Positions 20,136-29,028 of a DNA stretch of 64,000 nt are shown here, piece by piece. A model generated the notes under the pieces. The model did not search any database. It saw nothing but the letters and a program-made list of their open reading frames with translations, and had not been told where the DNA came from. A program made the position numbers and the translations under genes. The stretch is from positions 930,001 through 994,000 of the forward strand of contig NZ_AP025465.1 in NCBI RefSeq assembly GCF_024347355.1, in the 5' to 3' direction. How positions within the stretch are numbered: the first letter of the stretch is position 1; each line of letters opens with the position of its first letter. The DNA is from Vibrio chagasii. Lineage in GTDB: Bacteria; Pseudomonadota; Gammaproteobacteria; Enterobacterales; Vibrionaceae.

Positions 20136-20372
20136 TCATTTATTCCTTTATATTTCCGCCTCTATAGGGCGATTAATTTGAGCAATTGCTCAATGGTGGC
20201 TGATCCTATTCGCAAGTATACGATATACAAATCCGACCATTGGAAAATTTGAGTGGAAAATTATGGAAATGACGCCTATCTGGCACGAAAATGGTGCTAA
20301 ATGCTGTTTTTTAGAGTTTTAACTCTAGAGTTATTTATTTTGTGAATGGATTGGTGCTTTATTTATAAATAA

Positions 20373-20407
20373 AGCCCAGCAATATCAAGAATATAATTGC
20401 TGGGCCT
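20373..20407 (-). terminator. Terminator after the DUF3379 gene
   Basis: GCCCAGCAAT/ATTGCTGGGC inverted repeat with a 15-nt loop. On the minus strand it is followed by a T-rich stretch. It ends the sigma factor/DUF3379 unit. The remaining ~240 bp to copy 1 of fadL hold only an AT-rich putative promoter region. Confidence 0.7.
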
Positions 20408-20432
20408 TTAATTGAGAGGCTTTGAGAGTTGA

Positions 20433-21161
20433 TTAGCTCATCGGTTTGATCATTTTCGTCAGCTTTTCTGAGATTTTAGACACATCCTCGCCATTTTCAC
20501 CAACGAGTATCAAACTGCTGTTATCAATCGGTGTTACCGAGCCTGACATTCCTTTTTCGTCAAAGTCGACTGGTTTGTCTGTTGGGATGCCAGTTAGAAA
20601 TAGCGTAACTTTGCCTTTTTCACCCTGGAATACCATGTGTACTGCGTTAGACTTCCCAAAACCACAATGGTTCAGGTAATAGACGTGGTATGGGAAGGCT
20701 TCATCAAACTGAAAAGCAAATGGGTTCATTTTTGCATTGATTTGCTGTGATGTAACTTGTTCATCAATAGTGCTGACAAAGCTTTTTTCATCGATAACAT
20801 GCTGCATCGCCGTATCAGCCAAGCTTGCGTGTGCTGGAGAGACTAACGCATTTCCCCAGTTTACCTGGCCAACTAATAGACCAGCAACAAATGCTACGGA
20901 AGCGGCCATTGCCATTGCACGTCTCGCAAACGTAGGTCTTACGACTTTGCTCTCTTCGCTTGAGGTTTGATTGAACAGAATGCGATCGGCAAGATCGTCT
21001 GGCACGTCTACATTCATTGCAGAGTGGATCTGTTTATCAAGCGATAGTACGTCATCTAAAAAGTTACTGTTGGCTTCGCTATTTGCGGTTGCATCAACAA
21101 TATCTTGTGTACGCTGTTTAGGTTCCGACAATACACGACGACGAAATTCTAAATCATCCAT
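20433..21161 (-). CDS. DUF3379 membrane protein, probable anti-sigma factor
   Basis: 242 residues. A charged cytoplasmic N-terminal part of about 80 residues, one transmembrane helix (about 81-99, RAMAMAASVAFVAGLLVGQ), then a periplasmic domain of about 140 residues with a central His-Cys (NHCGFGKSNAVH). This is the topology of membrane-bound anti-sigma factors, although the N-terminus lacks the classical zinc-binding HXXXCXXC. The gene overlaps the sigma factor gene by 8 bp. The anti-sigma role is my inference from topology and coupling; the family is otherwise uncharacterised to my knowledge. Confidence 0.75.
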   Translation of the reverse strand: MDDLEFRRRVLSEPKQRTQDIVDATANSEANSNFLDDVLSLDKQIHSAMNVDVPDDLADRILFNQTSSEESKVVRPTFARRAMAMAASVAFVAGLLVGQVNWGNALVSPAHASLADTAMQHVIDEKSFVSTIDEQVTSQQINAKMNPFAFQFDEAFPYHVYYLNHCGFGKSNAVHMVFQGEKGKVTLFLTGIPTDKPVDFDEKGMSGSVTPIDNSSLILVGENGEDVSKISEKLTKMIKPMS

Positions 21162-21717
21162 TATGTTGCCCCCTCTCTGCTTCTTCTGTATCCAGCATCT
21201 CTTTCAATTGATTTCGAGCTCTGAATAAACGTGTCATCACCGTGTTTTTGTTGAGATCGAGAATGTCCGCGATCTCGTCACCACTAAAACCACCAATCAC
21301 TTGTAAGAAGAGAGGTTCACGGTAATCAATTTCAAGTTTCATGATCTGGACTTGCAACCATTGGTGTTGATGGTGCGGGTCATCACTGACACTGGCATCG
21401 TTACCATGATCGTCGATATCAACCAGATCAAATTGTTTGCGTTCAAAACGTCGAGCATTCTCGCGGCGCAAGATAGTAATCAGCCAAGACTTCGCGGCTT
21501 TTTCATCTTGTAGGCTATCGAGTGATTTCCAAGCACGAAGGCAAGTTTCTTGCACTAAATCTTCGGCAATGCTTTTGTCTTTGCATAACCAATAGGCGTA
21601 GCGAAAGAGGTCACGGTGATAGGCACGTACGAGTGCTTCATATTTTCTTTGTTTGTCCATATCAGAGTTGACCGGACGTTTGGCTTTTTTCTTTCCAAAC
21701 ATTTTTATTATTGACAC
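21154..21717 (-). CDS. ECF-type (RpoE-like) RNA polymerase sigma factor
   Basis: Region 2 (RDLFRYAYWLCKDKSIAEDLVQE, seen in part, then RAWKSL) and a region 4 helix-turn-helix (GGFSGDEIADILDLNKNTV) identify a sigma-70 family ECF factor. Starts are ambiguous: GGAGG on the minus strand (21727-21723) lies 5 nt before GTG 21717, giving 187 residues beginning VSIIKMFGKKK. ATG 21729 and ATG 21702 are alternatives. It is co-transcribed with the overlapping DUF3379 gene. It is not the main rpoE operon (no rseA/rseB). Confidence 0.88.
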   Translation of the reverse strand: MSIIKMFGKKKAKRPVNSDMDKQRKYEALVRAYHRDLFRYAYWLCKDKSIAEDLVQETCLRAWKSLDSLQDEKAAKSWLITILRRENARRFERKQFDLVDIDDHGNDASVSDDPHHQHQWLQVQIMKLEIDYREPLFLQVIGGFSGDEIADILDLNKNTVMTRLFRARNQLKEMLDTEEAERGQHNG

Positions 21718-21739
21718 TCGAGCCTCCATAATTGCTCTG

Positions 21740-21760
21740 CGTATAGCTGTCCTCTATACG
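21740..21760. promoter_or_regulatory. Inverted repeat before the ECF sigma gene
   Basis: CGTATA-N9-TATACG lies 23-43 bp upstream of the predicted GTG start. It could be an operator or a leader hairpin; no matching known motif was recognised. Confidence 0.35.
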
Positions 21761-21879
21761 TTGTGCTTCGTTTTATAGTCTGTTTCGTCTTTAGAGCGAA
21801 CGAGCGGCAGGAAATCGTAAAATCACATTAAAATTGATCTACTTCAAAATCTAAGACCCTGAAAAAGTTATAGTACACC

Positions 21880-22043
21880 TTGTCGTCTAGTTAGTCATTC
21901 GTGGCTAGCATGTTGAGCAAGACGGCACTTCCTTTTGAAGGCTGACTTTACTTTCTCCTAATCAGGAAACTGATTATTTCAATTGGCGTTAAGTTAATTG
22001 CTTTATACACATTCCGACCACACAGTATTGTGTGGTTTTTTTT
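21880..22043 (+). ncRNA. Candidate small RNA with intrinsic terminator
   Basis: An intergenic stretch with no plausible ORF ends in a strong terminator (CCACACA-GTAT-TGTGTGG then eight T, 22018-22043). Upstream are a small hairpin (CTTC-CTTTT-GAAG, about 21929-21941) and a perfect TAATCAG-GAAA-CTGATTA hairpin with a GAAA tetraloop (21959-21976). A possible -10 box TATAGT is at 21869-21874, but no good -35 is seen, so the 5' end is a guess. A single-stranded TTTCTCCT stretch (about 21952-21959) could act as a seed. It may instead be a terminated leader of fadI. I do not recognise it as a named RNA. Confidence 0.5.
22018..22043 (+). terminator. Orphan intrinsic terminator upstream of fadI
   Basis: 7-bp GC-rich stem with GTAT loop followed by eight T. 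No protein gene on the plus strand ends before it, which is the main evidence for the small RNA. The 220 bp from here to fadI hold the fadI promoter region. Confidence 0.88.
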
Positions 22044-22228
22044 GCCTCAAGAAACCCAATCTCCTACATCGCTATAACAGTCTTTACTTACAATAGTTTA
22101 GTATCTTAGGACAACCTTTCACCCCAAAAGGTTCGCCTGAATTTGCAGTTATATTTTCAGACAGTGAGATACTCGTATCACGTTTATTTAAACGCTCGTT
22201 TGATTTAATTAACAACTTCTTTACAATG

Positions 22229-22246
22229 CTTCAGGTCAGACCTCTT
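22229..22246. promoter_or_regulatory. Putative FadR operator before fadI
   Basis: TTCAGGTCAGACCTCTT closely matches the FadR consensus (TGGTC-N-GACC core). It lies just upstream of the fadI ribosome binding site AAGGAGA. FadR repression of beta-oxidation genes in the absence of acyl-CoA is established for enterobacteria and Vibrio; binding here is predicted only. Confidence 0.6.
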
Positions 22247-22263
22247 AACTTTAAGGAGAAACC

Positions 22264-23571
22264 ATGGGCAAACAGGAAGTCAAAACGCGTTCTGGAGAAC
22301 GTGTTGCCGTTGTCGCTGGATTACGAACCCCATTCGCTCGCCAGAGCACCGAATTTAGTCAAGTGCCTGCGGTCGACTTAGGCAAAATGGTTGTGAGCGA
22401 AATGCTCGCAAGAACTGATGTCGATCCTGCGCTTATCGAACAAGTTGTGTTCGGCCAAGTCGTGCAAATGCCAGAAGCACCGAACATCGCGCGTGAAATC
22501 GTGTTGGGCACAGGCATGGATATCAATACTGATGCCTACAGTGTGACTCGAGCATGTGCGACCAGCTTCCAAGCTGCAGTTAATGTGACTGAAAGCATTA
22601 TGGCTGGCACGATTGATGTCGGCATTGCTGGTGGTGCAGATTCTTCTTCTGTATTGCCGATTGGCGTTTCTAAAAAGCTTGCCGCTAACTTGCTAGCGCT
22701 GAGCAAAACGAAAACCATGGGCCAAAAACTGAAAATCCTCAAAACACTTTCAGTAAAAGACTTGATGCCAGTGCCGCCTGCAGTTGCTGAATACTCGACT
22801 GGTTTATCGATGGGCCAAACCGCTGAGCAGATGGCAAAGACACACGGTATTACTCGTGAAGCTCAAGATGCACTTGCTCACCGTTCTCACTCTTTGGCGT
22901 CTCAAGCATGGAAAGACGGCAAGATTAAAGATGAAGTAATGACGGCATTTCCGGCACCGTACAAAAAGTACCTAGCGGAAGATAACAACATTCGTCATGA
23001 CTCTACGGTTGAAGGTTACGCAAAGCTTCGCCCTGCGTTCGATAGAAAATACGGCAGTGTGACTGCTGCGAATGCAACGCCGCTGACTGATGGCGGTGCA
23101 GCTGTGATGTTGATGCGCGAAGGCAAAGCGAAAGAACTAGGCTTAGAAGTGCTGGGTTATATTCGTGGCTATGCGTTCTCAGCGATTGGTGTTGAAACGG
23201 ATATGCTAATGGGCCCGACTTACGCGACCTCGCAAGTATTGAAAAACACTGGTTTAGAGCTATCGGACCTTACGCTTATCGAGATGCATGAAGCCTTTGC
23301 AGCTCAAGTTCTAGCGAATGTGAAGATGTTTGCTAGTGATGAGTTCGCACAGAAGAATCTTGGCCGTGATAAAGCGATCGGTGAGATTGATATGGATAAG
23401 TTCAACGTGCTGGGTAGTTCAATTGCTTACGGTCACCCGTTTGCAGCAACTGGCGCGCGCATGATGACTCAAACATTACGTGAATTAAAACGTCGCGGTG
23501 GCGGCTTGGCACTGAATACAGCGTGTGCAGCTGGTGGTTTAGGTGCAGCAATGATCTTGGAGGTAGAATAA
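22264..23571 (+). CDS. fadI: 3-ketoacyl-CoA thiolase FadI
   Basis: Thiolytic beta subunit of the FadIJ beta-oxidation complex. Active-site residues are Cys98 (TRACATSFQ), His391 ([11 protein letters not shown]) and Cys421 ([10 protein letters not shown]). Length 435 residues fits FadI and not FadA. AAGGAGAAACC precedes the ATG. The stop codon shares its last base with the fadJ ATG (TAATG), so the two subunits are coupled. Confidence 0.95.
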   Translation: MGKQEVKTRSGERVAVVAGLRTPFARQSTEFSQVPAVDLGKMVVSEMLARTDVDPALIEQVVFGQVVQMPEAPNIAREIVLGTGMDINTDAYSVTRACATSFQAAVNVTESIMAGTIDVGIAGGADSSSVLPIGVSKKLAANLLALSKTKTMGQKLKILKTLSVKDLMPVPPAVAEYSTGLSMGQTAEQMAKTHGITREAQDALAHRSHSLASQAWKDGKIKDEVMTAFPAPYKKYLAEDNNIRHDSTVEGYAKLRPAFDRKYGSVTAANATPLTDGGAAVMLMREGKAKELGLEVLGYIRGYAFSAIGVETDMLMGPTYATSQVLKNTGLELSDLTLIEMHEAFAAQVLANVKMFASDEFAQKNLGRDKAIGEIDMDKFNVLGSSIAYGHPFAATGARMMTQTLRELKRRGGGLALNTACAAGGLGAAMILEVE

Positions 23572-25787
23572 TGTCTACGACTCTTGATGCAACAACAGAA
23601 AAAGAAGTAGTCACTAACGCGGAGTCAACTCCAGTGACTGAAGCACCGAAAAAGAAAGCGACCGCATTCTCTCTTAACATCGACGACCAAGACATTGCTT
23701 GGCTAGCGATTGATGTACCAGGTGAGAAAATGAACACGCTACAAGCGGCTTTTGCTGAAGAGATGAAAGCGATCTTTGAACAGCTAAAAGAAAAACAAAG
23801 CCGCGTTAAAGGCCTAATTGTTCACTCTCTTAAGCCAGATAACTTTATCGCGGGTGCAGACGTTCGAATGCTGGATGCGTGTAAAACCGCTGATGAAGCA
23901 CAATCTCTAGCACGCCAAGGTCAGGAGATGTTCCAAGCATTGTCTGATCTTCCTTACCCAGTTGTTGCTGCAATTCATGGTCCATGTCTTGGTGGTGGTT
24001 TAGAGCTCGCATTAGCGTGTGACTACCGTGTGTGTACCGATTCAGATAAGACTCGCCTTGGTCTGCCTGAAGTTCAGCTAGGTTTACTACCAGGTTCTGG
24101 TGGTACGCAACGTCTGCCTCGTTTAATTGGTTTGCTACCGTCACTCGACCTGATTCTTACTGGTAAGCAGCTGCGTGCTAAGAAAGCGAAATCGCTTGGT
24201 GTTGTAGATGCTTGTGTCCCAGATACGATTTTGCTTGAAGTAGCGAAAAGCTACGTTGAAAAGAATACGGGTAGCAAAAAAGGTAAGCGCCTTGCTTCTA
24301 AGAGCCAAGCTTCGACGAAAGAGAAACTTATCTCTCGCAACGGCCTTGGTCGTAAAGTGATTTTTGAACAAGCTGCGAAGAAGACCAATCAGAAAACTCG
24401 TGGTAACTACCCAGCAGCTGACGCGATTCTGGATGTGATTCGTTATGGCCTAGAGAATGGCTTTGAAAAAGGTCTTCAGTATGAAGCGAAGCGTTTCTCT
24501 GAGCTAGTAATGACTTCTGAGTCAAAAGCGCTTCGTTCTATCTTCTTTGCAACCACTGAAATGAAGAAAGAACACGGTGCAGACGCAGAACCAAAAGCGG
24601 TTAAGCGTGTTGGTGTGTTAGGCGGCGGACTGATGGGCGCAGGTATTAGCCATGTGAGTGTAGCGAAAGCAAAAGTACCGGTTCGAATTAAAGATGTATC
24701 AAATGATGGTGTCCTGAACGCGCTTAACTATAACTACAAGTTATTCGATAAGCAGCGCAAACGTCGTATTCTGAGCCGTGCCGGTCTTGAAAGTAAGATG
24801 CTTCAGCTTTCTGGTGGTATCGACTTTACTAGCTTCAATCACACAGACGTAGTGATTGAAGCGGTGTTTGAAGATCTAGACCTGAAGCAGTCTATGGTTG
24901 CAGACATTGAACAAAATGCGAAGCCAGAAACTATTTTCGCGACGAATACTTCATCACTGCCAATCCATAAGATTGCAGAGAAGGCTCAGCGTCCAGAAAA
25001 CGTGGTAGGCCTTCACTACTTCAGTCCTGCAGAGAAAATGCCGCTAGTTGAGGTTATCCCTCATGAAACAACGTCAGAAGAGACTATCTCGACGGTAGTA
25101 GCATTGGCGAAGAAGCAAGGCAAAACGCCGATTGTTGTTAAAGACACGGCAGGTTTCTATGTGAACCGTATTCTGGCTCCGTACATGAATGAAGCGGCAC
25201 ATCTGCTACTAGCGAATGAGCCGATTGAAAAACTGGATAGTGCACTGCTAGATTTTGGCTTCCCGGTTGGCCCAATTACCTTGCTAGATGAAGTCGGTGT
25301 GGATATTGGTGCTAAGATCATCCCGATTCTAGTCAATGAGTTAGGTGACCGTTTCCAAGGCCCTGATGTGTTCGACATTCTTCTGAATGACAACCGTAAA
25401 GGCCGTAAGAGCGGTAAAGGTTTCTACACTTACAAAGGTAAGAAGAAGGAAGTCGATAAGTCTGTTTACAAGCTACTTAAGCTGCAACCTGAGCCGAAGC
25501 TAAGTGATAACGACATCGCAATGCGTTGTGTGTTGCCTATGCTGAATGAAGCGGTTCGTTGTCTAGATGAAGGCATTATCCGCAGCCCTCGTGATGGCGA
25601 TATTGGTGCTATCTTCGGTATTGGTTTCCCTCCATTCCTGGGCGGTCCGTTCCGTTACATGGACCAAATTGGTATTAAGTCACTGGTTGAGATGATGAAC
25701 GACTTTGCTGTTAAGTATGGCGATCGCTTCGCACCATGTGATGGCCTACTGACACGAGCTGGTCTGGATGAATCTTTCTACAAGTAA
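23571..25787 (+). CDS. fadJ: Fatty acid oxidation complex alpha subunit FadJ
   Basis: Bifunctional enoyl-CoA hydratase/3-hydroxyacyl-CoA dehydrogenase of 738 residues. The hydratase domain (about 35-230) carries [18 protein letters not shown] and [20 protein letters not shown]. The NAD-binding dehydrogenase domain starts at [12 protein letters not shown] and includes TNTSSLPI and [17 protein letters not shown]. An N-terminal 30-residue Thr/Glu/Lys-rich extension precedes the hydratase fold. Start ATG 23571 overlaps the fadI stop; an upstream open frame from 23523 lies inside fadI. Confidence 0.95.
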   Translation: MSTTLDATTEKEVVTNAESTPVTEAPKKKATAFSLNIDDQDIAWLAIDVPGEKMNTLQAAFAEEMKAIFEQLKEKQSRVKGLIVHSLKPDNFIAGADVRMLDACKTADEAQSLARQGQEMFQALSDLPYPVVAAIHGPCLGGGLELALACDYRVCTDSDKTRLGLPEVQLGLLPGSGGTQRLPRLIGLLPSLDLILTGKQLRAKKAKSLGVVDACVPDTILLEVAKSYVEKNTGSKKGKRLASKSQASTKEKLISRNGLGRKVIFEQAAKKTNQKTRGNYPAADAILDVIRYGLENGFEKGLQYEAKRFSELVMTSESKALRSIFFATTEMKKEHGADAEPKAVKRVGVLGGGLMGAGISHVSVAKAKVPVRIKDVSNDGVLNALNYNYKLFDKQRKRRILSRAGLESKMLQLSGGIDFTSFNHTDVVIEAVFEDLDLKQSMVADIEQNAKPETIFATNTSSLPIHKIAEKAQRPENVVGLHYFSPAEKMPLVEVIPHETTSEETISTVVALAKKQGKTPIVVKDTAGFYVNRILAPYMNEAAHLLLANEPIEKLDSALLDFGFPVGPITLLDEVGVDIGAKIIPILVNELGDRFQGPDVFDILLNDNRKGRKSGKGFYTYKGKKKEVDKSVYKLLKLQPEPKLSDNDIAMRCVLPMLNEAVRCLDEGIIRSPRDGDIGAIFGIGFPPFLGGPFRYMDQIGIKSLVEMMNDFAVKYGDRFAPCDGLLTRAGLDESFYK

Positions 25788-25810
25788 TTCTCTAGTCAGC
25801 TAAATATTGA

Positions 25811-25842
25811 GCCCGTATCAAGCAGTTGATGCGGGCTTTTTG
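25811..25842 (+). terminator. Terminator after fadJ
   Basis: GCCCGTATCA and TGATGCGGGC pair (one G-T) around a short loop, followed by TTTTTG. Confidence 0.88.
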
Positions 25843-25865
25843 TTTCTGGGCAGTTTGGAATATAT

Positions 25866-26070
25866 GAGATTCCCGACTCAGTCGTTCCTCCTTCTCGGGA
25901 ATGACGGGGAGAGGTGGGGTCTGTCTGTAAGAGCTGATCGGGATGGGAGATTCTCGACTCAGTCATTTTTCCTTCTCGAGAGTTACAAGGGAGTCATGCG
26001 TTCTGTTTGGAAGAGCTGAACGGTATGGGAGACTCCCGACTCGTCCGTTCCTCCCTCTTGGGAATGACGA
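25866..26070. repeat. Three tandem ~82-bp units, each with a REP-like hairpin
   Basis: Units start at about 25866, 25947 and 26029. Each contains an 8-nt inverted repeat separated by 18 nt: ATTCCCGA/TCGGGAAT (25869-25902), ATTCTCGA/TCGAGAGT (25950-25983) and ACTCCCGA/TTGGGAAT (26032-26065). The loops share CTCAGTC(G/A)TT or similar and a pyrimidine-rich CTTC end. The spacers between units also match (AAGAGCTGA, ATGGGAGA). Several base changes keep pairing, so the hairpins appear conserved as structure. They resemble dispersed palindromic repeats seen in Vibrio genomes. Confidence 0.75.
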
Positions 26071-26141
26071 TAGAGAGGTAGAAAGTACAGCTATTGCGTT
26101 GATAAGGCAGGTGGTAAAACAGATCTCAATCAAAACTAACG

Positions 26142-26180
26142 TCATCTCCTAAAGCGACGGAGGAGCGTAATAGGAGATCT
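26142..26180. repeat. Fourth, inverted REP-like hairpin
   Basis: ATCTCCTA (26144-26151) and TAGGAGAT (26171-26178) form an 8-bp stem with 19-nt loop. Flanking CGTC and the loop segment GGAGGAGCG match the reverse complement of the first tandem unit (GGAGGAACG), so this is a diverged copy in opposite orientation. Confidence 0.6.
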
Positions 26181-26202
26181 GATTTTGTGCTTCATCCAAT
26201 AA

Positions 26203-26232
26203 AAAAGGTTGATGCTTTCACATCAACCTTTT
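26203..26232 (-). terminator. Terminator after the M16 peptidase gene
   Basis: AAAAGGTTGATG/CATCAACCTTTT with a 6-nt loop and a run of T on the minus strand. It could also stop plus-strand readthrough from fadJ. Confidence 0.9.
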
Positions 26233-26250
26233 GAATTGTTAGCCTATTAA

Positions 26251-29028
26251 TTAGCCAAGCTCAGTATCTTTCGGGCGCAATTGAAACTCATCAATAGAGC
26301 CTATTTCCACACCAGCGGATAGTTTCTCTTCCTCGCTGTGAGCGTTACCATGTGCGTGCATAATCAGTCGATTAGCAGTACGTGGCTTAAGCTGACTAAC
26401 CACAAAACGCATCATATCTGAGCGAGTGAGCCCTTTGAGCTCTTCTAGTACTCGTTCTCTCTGATTGAACTCCAAGTCCTTATTACCTATCGCAACCCAT
26501 AAGCGCTGAGCACGTCCTCGCAATGTCGTATCTGGTGTTGATATTTGATTCCAAAGGCCTCGTTTACTGCTGTGCCATTGGTAGTCATTGAGTTCCAACA
26601 ACACCATGTAAAAGGCGTTGAGAAACTCATCGATTGAGACTAGTAAATCAGCAGGAGCAGCATTCGGCGATTGTACATAAAGCACTATGCCGGGATGTCG
26701 ATTGAGCGGCATATTGCCGGTACCAACCATGTAGCCCAGTTGCTGCTTGGTGCGTATTTCATGGAAGAATGTCGCAGACATCAAATGGTTGGCTAACGAA
26801 TACAGCGCAATATTCTTTGGCGAAATATCAGGGCATTGATAATAAACCACGATCGCTGAATCATCTTGATTGCAGACTACTTCACGCTGGAAGCTACCGT
26901 TTTCACCCAGCATGATTAATGGGCGCAGTGACTCTTCATAAGCCTGGTCTTTAACTCGTAGGGCATCCTTGAGTGTTTCAGCCATCTTGTGTGCATCAGC
27001 TTGTCTCCAGTCGCCATACACAAACATTTCAACATGAATCTCGGCCAAAATAGATTGAACAAATGAAGAGAGCTCATCGACTTCAATCGTTTCTAGCGCT
27101 TCAATGAGCACCGCATATGGTGGGTTGTTAGGCTGTAAAATACCCGTCATTGCGTTAAACAGTTGCGAAATTGGGCGGTCTTGCGACGCGTTATTCCAGT
27201 TTCTGAGAAGTTGATGCTTAATGGTTTCAAAGCGAGTTGGACTAAAGTCTCGTGCCTGAAAGCGCTCTAGGATCATATTGAGCAGTTGTGGTTGCTTTTC
27301 GCTGAATCCAGAGAGTGTCAGTGTCACGCCACCTTGATGGGTGTACATGTTGTAACCCATGCCCGCGATTTCAGCTTGATAGGTCTCTTTTTCAAGAGAA
27401 TCTAAGAACATCTCAACACATAAGCGTGTTTTTACGATGTTTCTTGGGCTGGCTACTGAGTGTGGGCTATCGATGGCGATATACACCACACCCTTAGGAA
27501 CTCTAAACTGGTGATCCTGCAGGTGCCATAACTTAAAACCATCTAGCTCTTGTAACAGCTGAGGATGCTCAGTGTCACCTTCAAGTTCTGCTGGGTCTAA
27601 GTCATAGCAAATAAACGGGTTCTTACCGGGTAGCTCAAACTGCCAACCGGGGTTAATGCAGGTAAAGCATTGAATTTGCTCAGCTGTGAAAGGAGTCACC
27701 GAGTAAGGCGTAAAGTACCATTTTGCTTCTCTGTCATATTCAAAACCTTTAGCAATAATGGTCGCACGCATATTGTCGACGGTTAAGTAAGGAAGCAGTG
27801 AACGTTGCAGATCTTCGTCGAAATGCGACATTTTATAGTCGCCATACACCACATCTTGTTCTTGATAGTGTTGCATGTTGATAACCAAATGGCTGACGAC
27901 ATCGAGCGGTCTTGCTGGCTCTTGAAAACGGAAAGCGGATTCTAAAACGGCACGTTTTTCAAGGTAACGCCACTCTTCAATCCCTTGTTGTTCAATCAAC
28001 TTGATATATTGGAACACCGCTTGGATGATGTGATCTGTTTTGGTTAAGCCTTCGATAGTTAGTGAGCAACTCACCGTGAAATCGCGGTAGTTACTGCCGC
28101 TTGCGCCACCGCCAGCAGAGAGTGATGTTATCCAGCCTTTCTCTTTGAGCTGCATCATCAAACTGCCTTCTCCTTCGTAACCTAATAGGTGTGCGAAGAA
28201 TGACAGCGGTTTGACACCGTAGTGTTCATCCATGCTCGGCATAGGGAAGGTTAAGGTCAGTTTGCGGACATCCTTAACCGGTTCTACGTGTACCTGAACT
28301 CCAGTGCTCAATTCGCCAACAATGGGCACCTCAACCTTTTTGCCCTGAAGGTTGTGATTGGGGATTGAGTTGAAGCGCTCCTCAACCCAGCTTTGCATCT
28401 CATCTAATGATTGATTGCCGGACAGTGTTAGGGTCATTAGGTCGGCGGAGTACTGTTGCTGATGGAATGTGAGAATTTCTTCGCGAATAGTAACGCCATT
28501 TCTGTCACCTAACGTATCGATATTACCGACAGAAAACTTCGAGAATGGGTGGTTGTGATTAACCAACTCTTTGGTAACTTGGTATAGGCGTCGCGCATCA
28601 TCGTTGAGTTTCATCTTGTACTCAGAATCAACGGCTTGGCGCTCTTTATCTAGTGCTTCTTCGTTAAATAGAGGGGCGGTAAAGAATTGGCTAAAGCGAT
28701 CTAGAGCGCCCTCGAAGGCATTTAATTCGACGTCAAAAAAGAAGCAAGTGTGCTCTGTTCCGGTCCAAGCATTGTTACTGCCACCATGTTGGCTGATAAA
28801 ACTCTGAAACTCTCCGACCTTTGGATACTTTTCAGTTCCTAGAAATAGCATATGCTCTAGGTAATGCGCTAAACCTTCTCGGTCGGCAGGATCATCAAAG
28901 TGCCCGACATTAACGGCGAGTGCAGCTGCGGCTTTTTGAGCACAATGGTCTTGAACCAAAAGCACTCGCAATCCGTTATGTAAGGTGAGGTAACGGTATT
29001 GATGTTCATCGTTGGGGCTTAAATGCAC
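26251..29028 (-). CDS. Insulinase (M16) family metallopeptidase, pitrilysin-like
   Basis: Zinc peptidase with the inverted motif HYLEHMLFLGTEKYP (HXXEH) and the downstream Glu in DKERQAVDSEYKMK. Large two-lobed M16A organisation. GTG at 29028 (GGAG 8 nt before it) gives 925 residues beginning VHLSPNDEHQYRYLTL, the length usual for Vibrio homologues. The open frame continues to ATG 29211, adding 61 residues with no family similarity that I recognise. No N-terminal signal peptide is visible from the GTG start, so the location may be cytoplasmic. Monocistronic, with its own terminator. Confidence 0.87.
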   Translation of the reverse strand: MHLSPNDEHQYRYLTLHNGLRVLLVQDHCAQKAAAALAVNVGHFDDPADREGLAHYLEHMLFLGTEKYPKVGEFQSFISQHGGSNNAWTGTEHTCFFFDVELNAFEGALDRFSQFFTAPLFNEEALDKERQAVDSEYKMKLNDDARRLYQVTKELVNHNHPFSKFSVGNIDTLGDRNGVTIREEILTFHQQQYSADLMTLTLSGNQSLDEMQSWVEERFNSIPNHNLQGKKVEVPIVGELSTGVQVHVEPVKDVRKLTLTFPMPSMDEHYGVKPLSFFAHLLGYEGEGSLMMQLKEKGWITSLSAGGGASGSNYRDFTVSCSLTIEGLTKTDHIIQAVFQYIKLIEQQGIEEWRYLEKRAVLESAFRFQEPARPLDVVSHLVINMQHYQEQDVVYGDYKMSHFDEDLQRSLLPYLTVDNMRATIIAKGFEYDREAKWYFTPYSVTPFTAEQIQCFTCINPGWQFELPGKNPFICYDLDPAELEGDTEHPQLLQELDGFKLWHLQDHQFRVPKGVVYIAIDSPHSVASPRNIVKTRLCVEMFLDSLEKETYQAEIAGMGYNMYTHQGGVTLTLSGFSEKQPQLLNMILERFQARDFSPTRFETIKHQLLRNWNNASQDRPISQLFNAMTGILQPNNPPYAVLIEALETIEVDELSSFVQSILAEIHVEMFVYGDWRQADAHKMAETLKDALRVKDQAYEESLRPLIMLGENGSFQREVVCNQDDSAIVVYYQCPDISPKNIALYSLANHLMSATFFHEIRTKQQLGYMVGTGNMPLNRHPGIVLYVQSPNAAPADLLVSIDEFLNAFYMVLLELNDYQWHSSKRGLWNQISTPDTTLRGRAQRLWVAIGNKDLEFNQRERVLEELKGLTRSDMMRFVVSQLKPRTANRLIMHAHGNAHSEEEKLSAGVEIGSIDEFQLRPKDTELG

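Noticed and set aside
20225..20245. Half-match to a FadR site (TGGTCGGATT on the minus strand) upstream of the first fadL
   Set aside because: Only one half fits the consensus; the other half differs at most positions.
19572..21228. Plus-strand ORFs opposite fadL and the DUF3379 gene
   Set aside because: Each lies wholly antisense to a well-supported gene and lacks start signals.
21812..21830. CRP-like half site (TGTGA on the minus strand) in the ECF sigma upstream region
   Set aside because: The second half site does not match TCACA.
25807..26152. Two short plus-strand ORFs after fadJ
   Set aside because: They run through the hairpin repeats, start inside the fadJ terminator or a repeat unit, and encode low-complexity repeats of the same DNA.
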